A DNA stretch of 22,902 nucleotides from the NCBI GenBank assembly GCA_022592435.1, contig JABYQS010000431.1, positions 1-22,902 of the forward strand. The letters are read 5' to 3'. Below, piece after piece: positions 8,289 through 18,749 of this stretch (position 1 is its first letter; each line of letters begins with the position of its first letter). The notes under the pieces were generated by a model. The model was not told where the DNA came from. It saw only the letters and a program-made list of their open reading frames with translations, and ran no database searches. The stretch is from Cerioporus squamosus. Its lineage: Eukaryota; Basidiomycota; Agaricomycetes; Polyporales; Polyporaceae. The position numbers and the translations under genes were made by a program.

Positions 8289-11200
8289 TCAAGTGGACGC
8301 CTCCCGAGACCGAGACTTCCCGCTTGGAGCATCCTCCCACGGGCCGAACGTTTCATCGTCTGCAAAGGCAGCGGTGTCAGGCCGGGCTAACGTAGCGTCC
8401 GAGGATGTAGAATTGCGCCGTGCCGCCTCCTCCTCTTCGGCTTCGTGGCTGGCCAGCATGCTCGCTTCCTCGCCCTCTGCTTGCGAGGCGGACCGCGGCC
8501 GCCTGCTCCGCGGAAGGCCCGCTTGGCTACCGTTCCCACTCAGCTTCAGCGACATGCCGGAAGTCTTGCGCTGAAGCCTGGGGGAGGCAGGCAGCCTAGG
8601 CGATCGCGGAGATCGCGGCGACCTAGTTCCAACGTGCTCCTCATCGTCGCTGGCTTCTCCCACCTGCCACATCGCGGCGTCGTCGTGTTCACCTTCAGTT
8701 TCATGCAGGGCCTCTTCTTCGTCCCTGCCGGATCCGACGAAGCTGCTCTTCGTAGTGCTGCGCTGACCTCGCGTTGATAGGGGGACGCCAGAAGAGGGCG
8801 CGGCGGCTTTGTGCTCGGGCTTCTTGTAGGTCAGGAGGACGACACCTGAGACAAGGACGATCATGGAACAGAAGATTAGGAACAGGGTCCAAGACTTGTA
8901 GGAGTCGACCTCATCATTGAAGATCTGCACGGAGATGAGCTGGACCGTTCGAATGCGCCGATATGGCACTTACCAAGGAATCGAGGAACCTGTGATAACC
9001 CATGAGTACATTGAGTTCAGACGGTCTGGAGCATCTGAAACGTACCCTAACCCAGTATAGACACCGTAGAACACGGGTACAACGAGGGTGGAGTCGTATA
9101 CGGCCAGACCCTTGTTCAAACATATGATCTGACATACGGCGGTGACCGCCAGGAAGATAAACGTGAACACAACGGACGCATGGCCGAACTGGTTGCCAGT
9201 GTTCTCGTGCGACACTGCGCCGGAGATGAGTTTAACCCTGTGGTAGGTTAGAGTTTAGTGAAGCATGATTACGGGTGCGGTGAAGAGTACGCACGCTGCC
9301 TTTGCGAAGACGAGACATGCTCCAGCGAGCCCGCCTCCGCAGCAAGCCCAGCCAATGCCCAGTGTCCAGGCTATTCGCTTCTCGTCATGCGGCGCGGTCC
9401 AAAGCTCGAGTTTCTCTCTGGTCCACATCATGGAGTTGTCCCAGAAAGCCAGCAGCCTCCCACCGAAGGTTGCCGGGCGTACAAGCCCGCCTGCCCGCGC
9501 CCTCATGCCTGCGAAGGGTTCCGCGGTAAGGTCGGAACGCGCCGTAAGCACCTGATCGAGTTGCGAGGCGAAAGTGAAAAGGAGGATGAGGGCGAAGGCC
9601 ATGAAGAAGAAGTATGCGAGCCAGTTGCCGCGACTCCACAGTTCTGTGAGGTGTGCTGCATCCGTCTCCGTCGCAAGTCCGCTGTTGATTGAACCGAATG
9701 CCACGATGCCTATTACTCCGATGATTACTATGATAGTTCCCTGGTATTCTTTCAGTACAAGGGAGGACAACTGGATGGACCGACCACCTACGTAAATGTC
9801 GTACTTCGTAACGGGGGAATTGACGAGGAATTTGGCGAACAGAAAGTTGAAGATTAGAGATGTGGACCCGAGAGGAGCGACGTATTCTGTAGACTTTGTA
9901 AGCGGTGACACATTCTTCAAGTCGACCTGAACATACCGGCGCGCATGTACTCGAGAGCAAGAGTGCTTCCAATTAGTTGTGATAAACTATAGAAAAGGAT
10001 TAGCCAAGATGAAGGTGGACCCTTGCGTGGGAAAACTGAACGTGATATGTAGGAAGCCATGACCGTCGATCTTCCACTCGGAGACTGCTAGAGCAATATG
10101 TCCCCTCTTCGACTAGGGCAAAATTGGCAACAAGCAGCCTGGCTGCATACACACCCCTGCCTCGTTCAAAAGGACGTCCGCACGTCATGTAACCCGTTCT
10201 TAAAGAAGGACGACGGCAGTTTCAGACGTCTTCTCTGCCACAGAAGACATCACGATGTCCGCCGTATTCTGTCGAAGTCATGCATAGCAGCCGAAGCGGA
10301 CAGACACTGCATCAGGGAGGAAGACGAGAAACAATTTCCAGAGACTAAACCCTACCGCCGCTTCTGACATACAGGGAATAGCCGGGCGCGCGAGATGCGT
10401 CGGCACAGCGATCTCCCGAAGAGGACAACGACCCGCCGACTTCCCGGTGCCCGGCGGATGTTTACATATGTCTGCGCGGGTTATTGGCGGGTTATTGGCG
10501 CAGCATCGCGGTTAACAAGCCCCCTGTCTGCAGACATTGAGGATAGTACTACGAGGAGTACCCGGGGATGCTTGACTCAAGCGCAGATCAGCCAGACCCG
10601 TCCTCGAGGTGCGACGTAATGGAATCCGCGGGCTGACATTCACGTGGTGTGCCCTTTGATTGGAAGGGAATTTGCTCCATTTGTGCAGGCATATGTGCAA
10701 CGTTCGGCGCCGCTTTGAGCAGACGATGTCCGCCTTCCGCGAGTATGCACAAGGAAGTCCACGTGCCAGCCAGACTTCCACGACCTGGGACATGGGTGGT
10801 CGATATGCACTCAATAAGTCCCTGGAATCCACAACCAATATATCCCGCCTATAACCCGGTGCGAACGCTGCGCGTGTCTAAGGTGCCACTTCCACTCCCA
10901 CCCGCACGGGAGAGCGAACTGCGACAATGCCCCCGGCGTGAAGATGAGTCTGTGGAGTGCACACCCGCAGGCAAGGAGCCATTCTGCACCGGGGGATAGG
11001 CGAGAACGTGAGTGCGAAGGGTAACCTATATCCCGCTCATAACAACGTCGTATGCCCAGCAGGTGACTTGTCTGGGCAACAATGCGCCGAAAGGTTGATA
11101 GCACGACGGGTAACGACGAATGCTCCGCCCCGGAAAGGCTGGGGATACGGTCTCCTGGCTCCAGCACTGTCTACCAAACTATTGAGAACCGGCTGCGTGA

Positions 11201-12000
11201 CCCCGATAAGTTCGGATTACTTATCCGTCCTTTCGGAGCTTCAAGCTCGTTGTAAGTAGTCGGCGCTCCGGTCGTGAATGGTTTCGTAGACATGCTCGGA
11301 ACAGGAGGTGGACCATCTGCCTTCGCCCGTCGAGTTACACGCACCACTATACGCCGGCTTCAGCTCTGCGCAGCAGGAAGCGATACCTGGGGCGGCATAT
11401 TATCTTACAGCAGGAAGTCTTGAACCTGATGTGGTGGGCTTTTAAGGTACGTATACACGCACGCACGAGCCTGAGGTCAGGCTCCATCGATAAAGGAAAG
11501 GATGGTCGGTCGCGGTTAAGGATGTGCAAGCCCGGTCGAACCTGGGCAGGTCATCTTGAAAGAGCCCGGCTTCCGTGCTGCACCCGCGCATCCCGCACCC
11601 GCAGCCCAATTCGCACTCGCAAACACTTCTTCCGAATCCATGGAGGGGAGGATCAAGAGCTGAGCTTTGCCACTCACATATACAATATCATTCCGAGCAA
11701 CCATAGCGGTCGTAACCAATCTCGTCGACGCGCGGACTTGGGTATCGCACTGGTCCGCACCTATCATCGTCCGGCGGTCAGCGCGCGCTCCGAGGTACAT
11801 ATATGCACTGCACTCACATGGTCCAGCTTCGTCAAGTTAAGGCCGGCAGCGTTCAATATCGAAGCCAAGGTAATGATCGCGAGGCCAATTATGAAGGCTA
11901 CCACGGGGCTGGCATGGTGGGCAGGAACGGGGTCATTAGATAGTGCGTCAGGCACAGCGGTGGGAGCAGGCGTCGACGTCGTCGTCGTGGAGGCGTCCAT
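8289..12000 (-). CDS. NIPA/DUF803-type magnesium transporter
   Basis: Polytopic membrane protein of the NIPA (DUF803, drug/metabolite transporter superfamily) family, whose animal members carry Mg2+. Nine exons: 11818-12000, 11678-11760, 9937-9986, 9792-9886, 9295-9740, 9046-9237, 8974-8989 (16 nt), 8289-8924 make eight coding blocks plus an optional untranslated leader; every junction is in phase, giving about 566 residues. Family-like stretches: LNAAGLNLTKLDH, VRTSAIPKSARRRDWLRPLW, LSQLIGSTLALEYMRAEYVA, PLGSTSLIFNFLFA, GIVAFGSINSGL, GIGWACCGGGLAG, SHENTGNQFGHAS, STLVVPVFYGVYTG, IFNDEVDSYKSWTLF. I count about nine hydrophobic helices and then a long acidic, Ser/Arg-rich cytoplasmic tail (RSPRSPRSPRLPASPRL). 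The intron 9987-11677 is 1691 nt against about 50-57 nt for the rest. The start at 12000 is the in-frame ATG before the first helix. Family firm, substrate inferred. Confidence 0.9.
9987..11677 (-). other. Enlarged intron with probable insertion
   Basis: Intron of the NIPA-like gene, bounded by GTGAGT (rc of 11672-11677) and a branch-like GGCTAAT followed by CTATAG at the 9987 end. At 1691 nt it is some thirty times longer than the neighbouring introns, so about 1.6 kb was probably inserted. I find no clear terminal inverted repeat, target duplication or protein. Visible details: a perfect 8-bp hairpin GAGCCTGA/TCAGGCTC at 11467-11484, a tandem 11-mer GGGTTATTGGC twice at 10478-10499, and similar ATATCCCGC...ATAAC words near 10848 and 11030. 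The origin is unknown. Confidence 0.75.
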
Positions 12001-12293
12001 GCACAGCGAGAGGGTTCAGTGTCAACTCGACGAGCAGGGACAGAAGGACAACGGCGAGCAGGGGTGAGATGGTGGTCGTCTGAGTCGTGGTCACCGTCTG
12101 CGGCGTCTTCGTCGTTGCACCGCTCGACGTCGACGGCCCCTCATCGGCCGTTGCCGACACGGGTGGGCGCCCATATACACTGGCGCCAAGTTGAACAAGG
12201 GCTGCAGCATCCATTGTGACTATATGCGCCGTGGACTTGCACTCTTCGCTGCACACGCTGCACCCTTGAAGCTGTACTTCACATATTGCGACG
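12001..12293. promoter_or_regulatory. Divergent intergenic region, NIPA-like / DUF262
   Basis: Only 293 bases separate the two start codons, so the promoters must overlap. On the minus strand an ATG in good context (CACAATGG) at 12214 opens a frame that runs to 11948, overlapping the NIPA-like ATG (12000) in another phase; it encodes a Thr-rich segment and a hydrophobic stretch (LLAVVLLSLLVELTL). It may be an upstream ORF or a misplaced first exon. No TATA box stands out. Confidence 0.5.
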
Positions 12294-13876
12294 ATGGACT
12301 ACGATGAGGAGTACGACCAGCTGTACGACGAAGAGGAAGAGGACTACAACCCCGATGAATTCGACTTAGGCCCCTGCCTAAGCGTCCCCGCCGCCCGGCT
12401 ATACACGACGAAGCAGCTACACAGTATGTGGAATATAGTATGGAGGAAGCGCGGTGAGGACGAGAGAGGCTCTGACGCGTTGTCGTGTGGCAGCTCTCAT
12501 CCACGAGGGCGTGATTGACTTGAACCCGGCGTACCAGCGAGGTGTGTGACTTGCCTATGCCTCTCATACCCACTGTTCACCCTTTTGCAGAGGTCGTGTG
12601 GCCGGAAGCGAAGCAAATGAAGCTACTGGACTCTATATGGCGGAACTACTATGTCCCCCCAATCGTGTTCGCGGTCATCAGGGACGAGGACGGCGAGGAG
12701 GTCCGGTGTTGCGTCGACGGCAAGCAACGCCTCACCTCCATCCAGAAGTTTTTTGACGGGCAGGTAAGCATTCATCACTCGCGCACAGTGAGCGCATTCA
12801 GACTATCCCTCCCCAGATCCCATGTACGCTGTGCCACCCCCCTATGCACCGCCCTCGTTGACGCGTCCGCAGATAAACATTGGCGGACAGGCAAGAGCTG
12901 GTGGTACACGAGCTCGCAGGCGCAGAGGAACGCCCGCCCGGAGGTACCAAGACAGTGGAAGGCCGACTTTGCGGCCAAGACAATTACATGCGGTGAGTGG
13001 ATTGTCGCATCCCCATACAGGGTCCCTAACTTGGCACAAGTGGAGTATTATAACCTCCCACAGATCCAAGAACGCGATATATTCCAGCGTGTGCAGCTCG
13101 GAGTTGCGCTCTCCGCCGCAGGTACGTCTTCCGTCCGCCCTCCATACGCCTCCTCACCCACCTTCCTCCCCCCTCCCAGAGAAACTGCAGGCGATCCCGT
13201 CACTGCGCACGGAGTGGATCATCGAGCTGCAGTCGCGCTTCTTCCAGCATGAAGACAACCTGACGCAGAAGATGGATATCGCGTCGAAGCGCGGGCAGGA
13301 CTTCCAGCTCATCGCCGGGCTCGTCTATTGCTGCGACCAGTACCCCGAGCGGGCGCAGCCGAGCTCCAAGAACCTGGAGCGCTGGCTCACGAGCGACGCG
13401 AAACCCCCACGACAGTTCAAGGAGACCATGCTCGACGTCTTCTGCGCGTTGTGGCGCATCGCGACGGACCGGAAACTGAATCGTGGCTTCAGCGAGATCA
13501 AGAAGCGCGTGGCGCCAGCCGAGTTTGTCTTCACGGGTTTGTAGCAGTCTGTATGCGCTCGCATTTGCTGACGTACTCGTGTTGAGCAGGTGTTGTCCTC
13601 TATGTCCTGCGAGATGCGTCATTCGAAGAGCGGGCACAGGCGATATACGACATGCGTACGCACATCCGGCAGAAGTTCAGCGATGTCCGCATGCGCAGCG
13701 ACATCATCAAGGAGCTGTGGTCATTCATCGAAACCTTGGCGGACACCCCTCCTGCACAGCCTTCGAAGAAGAAGAAGGGAAAAGAGAAGGTGCGGAAGGC
13801 CCGGGAGGATGACGACGAAGACGGTATGAGCTTGGACGAAGACTATCGCCCCAAGAAGCAGTCGAAAAAGAAATGA
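12294..13876 (+). CDS. DUF262 (GmrSD/ParB-like) domain protein
   Basis: Intact DUF262-domain protein. In bacteria this ParB/GmrS-like fold occurs in modification-dependent nucleases; the role in basidiomycetes, where the family is expanded, is unknown. Exons: 12294-12423, 12494-12541, 12591-12763, 12817-12823 (7 nt), 12873-12992, 13041-13121, 13180-13536, 13590-13876; all phases agree and give 400 residues. Start is the ATG opening MDYDEEYDQLYDEEEEDY, an acidic N-terminus. The conserved motifs are NPAYQREVVWP (YQR...W) and CVDGKQRLTSI (DGQQR-type), then WKADFAAKTITC, EYYNLPQIQERDIFQRVQLG, AAEKLQAIPS and RGQDFQLIAGLVYC. The C-terminus is lysine- and acid-rich (KKKKGKEKVRK ... RPKKQSKKK), suiting nuclear localisation. 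Divergent from the NIPA-like gene and convergent with DCC1. A truncated inverted copy lies at 2946-3638. Family firm, function open. Confidence 0.9.
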
Positions 13877-14071
13877 AATCTCCTTTCCACCGGCCATTGC
13901 GCCTGCAGATCGGGTCCGTCGCAAGGATCTGTACTCGTAACTCGAGACTAATTCACTAGTACTGTGTCCCATCGCATGCCACATCTCTAGATCTGTTGTA
14001 CATGTACTCGTCGCTTCACCTCCCTATCTCCTGGACTCATCTACCCATTGATCCCCCTGCACGTATATGGT

Positions 14072-15525
14072 CTACCCGTTGTACTTCGCCCGCGCAGTGT
14101 ACCATATCCCGTCCGAGTCCGTCACAGCTCGTGCGTGCTTCAAAAGCAGCTTGTCCCTCTCCTTCGCGTCGACCGATATGTCAGCAAGGAAGGGCGCAAT
14201 CTCCTCTATCTTCCAGCGGGGTCGCGCGAGGAATAGCTCCGCGAATCGCGCCCAAGGGTCGACCGGCAGCTCGGAAGAGGGGAAGTAGGTAAGGAGCGTC
14301 TTTGGGGGCTCCGACAGGCTGTCAATCGAGACAAGGTAGTTACCCTGGGGGCGGAGATCAGCCAGTGGCAGTTTACACGCATGCGACGATGAAGGACACA
14401 CAGAGAGCAGAATCAGCGACACCTTGTCCTCGAAGGTGTCCCCGACGGCTTTGCGCCATTGCCCCAGGAAGATCTTGTCGTGCGTCGGCTCGTCCTAGCA
14501 CTGCGTCAGCCATGACCACGACCGTTGTCGCGAGGAGCAACATACCCGGTATGCACGCAGGATCCCAAGTCCGACCTCCCTGATTACTCCATCTACGTCC
14601 ATATCCCACGTCCCTCTGTTCTCGTCGACGCGCCCAAACCAGTCGAGCACCTGGCGCGAGACAGCGCGGCGGATGTCGTGCTCATCGTCCAGCGCGGAAA
14701 GAAGCGTCGCGACGGACGCGGCAGTGTGCGGGAGTGAGAGGGAGACGAGGTTGGTGAGAATGAGTTCGAGGATGGTAGTAAGGTGTGATCTCGCGATCGG
14801 TCGTAGCTCGCCTGCGGGGAATGCCTCGTCAGTCTGAGGTGCGAGCAATGTGGACGCAGGAGGCTGACCGTTGAGGATGAGGACTCGGCGGTCGCGCAGA
14901 CCTTTGTCAAGCTCGGCGTCACTGGCTTGAATCGTACTCCGAGCATCCTCATACGTGAACTTCTGCCTCTTTTTCTGCGACGTGACGCTAAAGTCAGTAT
15001 TTAACATACCGCGGAGAACGGGATGGCATCACCTACCGAAGCATCGTCTTCACTGTCGCTGGCCATGTCCTTGTCCTCGTGGCCTTCGTCATACTCTCTC
15101 CCTCGCAGGAGCGAGTTCAACTTGTGTAAGCGCGGAACACTTGGCACAAGTTCGATCACCTCGCTGAGCTGGTCGCGGATGAACACCTCCTGAACAGTTT
15201 CGTCGACATCCCCTTCTTCTAGTCCAAGTGGATCGGCGGTAACCACGCAGATAGAGTTTGAGAGTACCACCGAGCGGATGGTGTAAGTCTTGTCGGCGGT
15301 ACAGAGGACCGCGTCCTCGTCGGCGGCACCCTTGATGGTGAACCTGCAAGAACTCATCTCAGTTAAAAGTTAGGCATGCAGCAGAGCTTCGTACCTTGGC
15401 AAAGTAGCTGTTTCTGACGACTCAATGAGTTTGCATAGATCCGCAGGAAGCTCGAGGAGTTTGAAAGCCCCAGTGTCCGTGGAGGATGAAGGGGAGAAGC
15501 GGAGCTCGCACTCGATGCTGCTCAT
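14072..15525 (-). CDS. DCC1: Sister chromatid cohesion protein DCC1
   Basis: Subunit of the alternative clamp loader Ctf18-RFC (Ctf18-Ctf8-Dcc1), which handles PCNA at the replication fork and supports cohesion in the nucleus. Exons: 15395-15525, 15037-15343, 14546-14974, 14402-14494, 14072-14344; all junctions keep phase, giving 410 residues, near the usual length (about 380-400). Recognisable pieces: FKLLELPADLCKLIES, FTIKGAADEDAVLCTADKTY, LSEVIELVPSVPRLHKLNSL, FTYEDARSTIQASDAELDKG, LNGQ, VDGVIREVGLGILRA, FLGQWRKAVGDTF, FPSSELPVDPWARFAELFL, PRWKIEEIAPFLADI and the C-terminal KHARAVTDSDGIWYTARAKY. The start is the ATG opening MSSIECELRFSPSSS. An acidic loop (SDSEDD) precedes the basic KKRQK. 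Convergent with the DUF262 gene, with 195 bases between stops. Three ACGCGT boxes lie upstream. Confidence 0.93.
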
Positions 15526-15626
15526 GAGGAACAGATGCTGGCTACACCAAGATTGAGTGAGTATGGACGGGTTTACAGGCGAGAGAAGTACTCACTGGAT
15601 CTGAATCGATGGTTATGGTGGGGAGC

Positions 15627-15743
15627 ACGCGTACAGACGTGCAATAGACGCGTCGCGACTTGCGAACGCGACAAGTCACAGCACGTGGGCAGCCACGTCA
15701 CAGGCCGTGCGCGCCCGTGTCCAGTGCGGCCAATCACACGCGT
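15627..15743. promoter_or_regulatory. Three ACGCGT (MCB-type) boxes upstream of DCC1
   Basis: The palindrome ACGCGT occurs at 15627-15632, 15648-15653 and 15738-15743, about 100-220 bases upstream of the DCC1 start. In yeasts this is the MluI cell-cycle box bound by MBF (Mbp1-Swi6 / Cdc10), which switches on replication genes at G1/S; DCC1 is a replication-fork factor, so the match is functionally sensible. A CACGTG E-box at 15682-15687 and a CCAAT at 15730-15734 (plus strand) sit among them. Binding in this organism is inference. Confidence 0.6.
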
Positions 15744-16596
15744 ACCGGTACCAACCTGAAGCCATCCCACCATCTTCTACTATAGTTGTGAACAAACTCG
15801 CCGCTCATGCTGTTGAGTATGTTGAACCTGCGCTCGGCAAATTCTACTTGCACTAGTACTCGTATGAAGGGGCACCCGCGACGAGCATAGCATTGCTCAA
15901 AACTCCGAGTCCAAGCTGGTATGCAAAATTGCCGTCCAGAAGTCGGACGGAACTCGCAACTGCGCATTACAGACAGACCAAGGTGGGCCACTTCATCCCA
16001 TTGACGCGATGTAGCGCAGTTTCGAGCACACTACATAGTTGCTGTGTCAGGCTGCGCAATTCGCAGACAACAGGGCTGTTGCCTTCATGGCATGTCGAGC
16101 TTCCGCAGGTATGTTTAGTGACCCCTACACCGCCGCTCCGTCCAGCATGACATGGGTATTTGACAGCGAGCGGTGGGCCGGCGCTCAGTTTTCCTTTCGT
16201 AGATCTACTCTCCTCGCTCACGGTACCTCACTATCGTCGCACATGGCAATGATGTCTGCGTATAGTGGCAGGGTTACGCAACACGCAACAACTATGAACC
16301 TGTCCTACCATGACAGATTCCTTGGCAGTTCCAGCGAAGTCGCGCAATACTCGGACCATCGTGCTGACTTCCAGTCGAGCTAGCACTGCTGAGGTGCGAC
16401 CTCCCCTGCCGTGACCGTGCACTGACAAATCCTCCAACACGCCATATAGTACTAACTCCCCTATCACAGGGAACCACAGTACTTCATCTGACTCCCTTCC
16501 CCTCGCAACTGTCGCGTCATGGGACCTTCGCGTTCCAAAACTGCTAGAATCAGTCGTAAGCGTCCACAAACTTCGAGCTATTTGCGTGTTGACACG
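15744..16596. other. Intergenic region, no recognised gene
   Basis: About 850 bases between the DCC1 promoter and the membrane-protein gene. Open frames on both strands (for example 16039-16383 + and 16231-16713 -) overlap each other and show no domain, signal peptide or credible splice chain. The right part should include the promoter of the gene starting at 16597; I see no obvious TATA box. Confidence 0.4.
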
Positions 16597-18401
16597 ATGG
16601 GTGCAGTCTTGCTGTTTGCGCTCGCTCTCAGGACTTCTGCAACGAACTTCGAGCAATGCATCGCCGAGGTCCGTAGTGGCGCATGGGGGACGGTTGGCGG
16701 AGCCGACAGCCATGGGAATCCAGTCTCCAACATCAGTGAAGCCAGCGCGATAACCTACAACCTATGCGTCCGCGCGTGTGGATCTAGCCCCGAGCCGTTC
16801 GACTGGCCTGCGTTCTACCAGCAGTTCAGCTCCTGGCTCCTTCCATACTTTGCGCTCCTCTCTCAACTGCCCTTCGGCGCAGAGAGTCGGCTCAGCAACC
16901 TCTCGTCTGTCCTGCTCACGGTTGGATCTCCCACACTTGCCGCGTACTCCCTCGCTCTCACAGCCCTCAACAGGCGGTGGGTGACACGGCGTTTTCGCGC
17001 CTTCTCCTATCCTAACGCCCAGCGCGCGGCTGCAGCACTCGGAGACCTTCAAGGCGTGCCCATACGGATCACCTACGAGGATGGCTTGTTCCCATCCCTC
17101 GTGATACTGCACCAGAACGACGAATGGTGGAGAGAACTTGCGGTAGGACTGAAGCACAGCAACTCATGGTCGGTCGCTGCTGTGACTTCCATAGGCTGGG
17201 TCGTTATCGCCTACATCCTCACGATCGTGGATTCCTTCACACCGCTCCAGCCCGACATCCCGCCGCCTTTCCGCCCCCTCGGCATCCTCAATCTGTTCGG
17301 GAAGGGCGTTGGCTTCGTGTGGCTCTGGCTTGTCCCAATCATATATGGGTGGATCCAGGTATCCCCTCTATGTGACGTGGCACGTCTCCGGCGATTGTTC
17401 AAGAACGCCGACCTCTACGCCTATGTTGCTACTCCTGGCTCCCCGGAGGCCGTGAAGGTAACGGGCGCATCGAGCCTTCGCGGACTCACCATCGATCGCC
17501 ACCCGGAAGACACTGCGAGTACATCCTGCGCCGACGCCGCGCTGGCCGACTCGCGACTCTGCGCTCCGGTCTTCAACTACGCCCGGCTCTTCTCATGGAG
17601 TGCTGCTGTGGAGGATGTCGCTTCCGCATTTGCTGCGGCGTCTTGGAAAGCCAGGGCCCGAATCCCTATGAGCGATGATGTCCGCTGGGCTCCAGGCGGA
17701 GCGGTCCTCCATCCAAGTAACAGAACTGGAACCCTCGAACAGGTTATGCAGTATTGCGGCGCTCCGCCGTCCGAAGAATTCGCAGCCCATGCACGGCTGA
17801 GGGTCTACGAACGGGTCGCTCTCGCCTCCTTCGCTGCCCTATCTCTTCAATGGGGCACGACAGGTGCCGCGATATTGGTTGTCTATTTCTCGCCTACGGT
17901 GGTGAGTGCCGATCCCTCGATTGCGTCCTTCTGGTTGACACGCACGCGTACGCAGGGTTTGGGTGCGAGTCCGGCGCGTTCCTCCTATACGGAGTCGTCG
18001 CGACCTTGGTCTGGATGCTCATGCTCTCCTCCAGGCATCTTTGCGCACCATGCCCATCCCCAGTCCCATCGGGTGGACCTTCGCGATGCGCGTAGACCCA
18101 CGCACGTCGCCAGCACGATTGCTGTCATCTGTCGACGTCTAGGGAAGACGCTCGCCGCCCTGAACACCGCGTGGATTATCCTGGCGAACATCGCCCAGTC
18201 AGCAACTTCTTCGATCGGTGCTGGTGCAACAGCTGCGCTCTCAGTCTGGGGAGCCGAGCATTCAGTGTCATTAACGCGACGGCGAGCGACATTGCTGGCA
18301 TGAAGTCCGGATGGGTTGGCGGTATCATCCTAGCGACGGGGTGCGCGTTGTCATTCGTCTTTACCATCCACATGCTCCTCGATCCATCAGCATCCAACTG
18401 A
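16597..18401 (+). CDS. Polytopic membrane protein, frame-broken
   Basis: Unnamed fungal membrane-protein type that I associate with basidiomycetes; function unknown. The start at 16597 gives a signal-like N-terminus (MGAVLLFALALRTSATNFEQ); an upstream in-frame ATG at 16519 would add a non-hydrophobic lead and is less likely. Then come an extracellular stretch with cysteines (LCVRACG), WLLPYFALLSQLPFG, VLLTVGSPTLAAYSLALTAL, a helix WSVAAVTSIGWVVIAYILTI, one near GFVWLWLVPIIYGW, FNYARLFSW, NRTGTLEQV, and LSLQWGTTGAAILVVYF. The first frame is open to 17901. An intron 17902-17955 (GTGAGT...CGCAG) follows, but GFGCESGAFLLYGVVATLVW resumes one base out of phase; the frame then changes again near 18027 (IFAHHAHP) and near 18208 (NFFDRCWCNS), ending with GMKSGWVGGIILATG and stop 18401. 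It is either a young pseudogene or an assembly with indels. Confidence 0.65.
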
Positions 18402-18745
18402 GCGTCTTGACTGACAGCTCTGAATGCTAGCAGGAGGTGCAGATATAGTCGCTGCTCGTGCACAACATCATAGTACTTACATGCGACAACCGCGAATTTT
18501 GGTGGGATTCTTGGATTGTTATAAGCAGCACACACCTGTAACTGTAGAACTTTAGGTATGAACGCCTGTATGCTAGATCGCACCGCTCTTCTTGCCCTAC
18601 GGGTGCACTCTGGAGCGAACGCCGCTTAAGTGGAGCTTACCTGGTACCATGGGAGTGATAATGGAATGCTCAGAGAAAACGCGGGCGAGAGGAGGTAGTT
18701 TAGACAAACTAAAAATCAAGAGCATTGTGTAGACTACTGCGATGT
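18402..18745. other. Intergenic stretch, nothing recognised
   Basis: 3' flank of the membrane-protein gene. A/T content rises around 18690-18725 (TTTAGACAAACTAAAAATC). No open frame, repeat or RNA gene could be supported. Confidence 0.4.
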
Positions 18746-18749
18746 TATG

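Noticed and set aside
9258..9692. 144-codon plus-strand frame
   Set aside because: Antisense to the large NIPA-like exon 9295-9740.
11521..11545. GGTTCGA-like word resembling a tRNA T arm (minus strand)
   Set aside because: The stem pairs poorly at the required position and no acceptor, D or anticodon arms can be drawn around it.
11420..12067. 215-codon plus-strand frame
   Set aside because: Antisense to the first two exons of the NIPA-like gene, which match the family in phase.
12822..13544. Single 240-codon plus-strand frame as the DUF262 protein
   Set aside because: It reads through introns 12824-12872, 12993-13040 and 13122-13179 in the wrong phase; the spliced model fits the family throughout.
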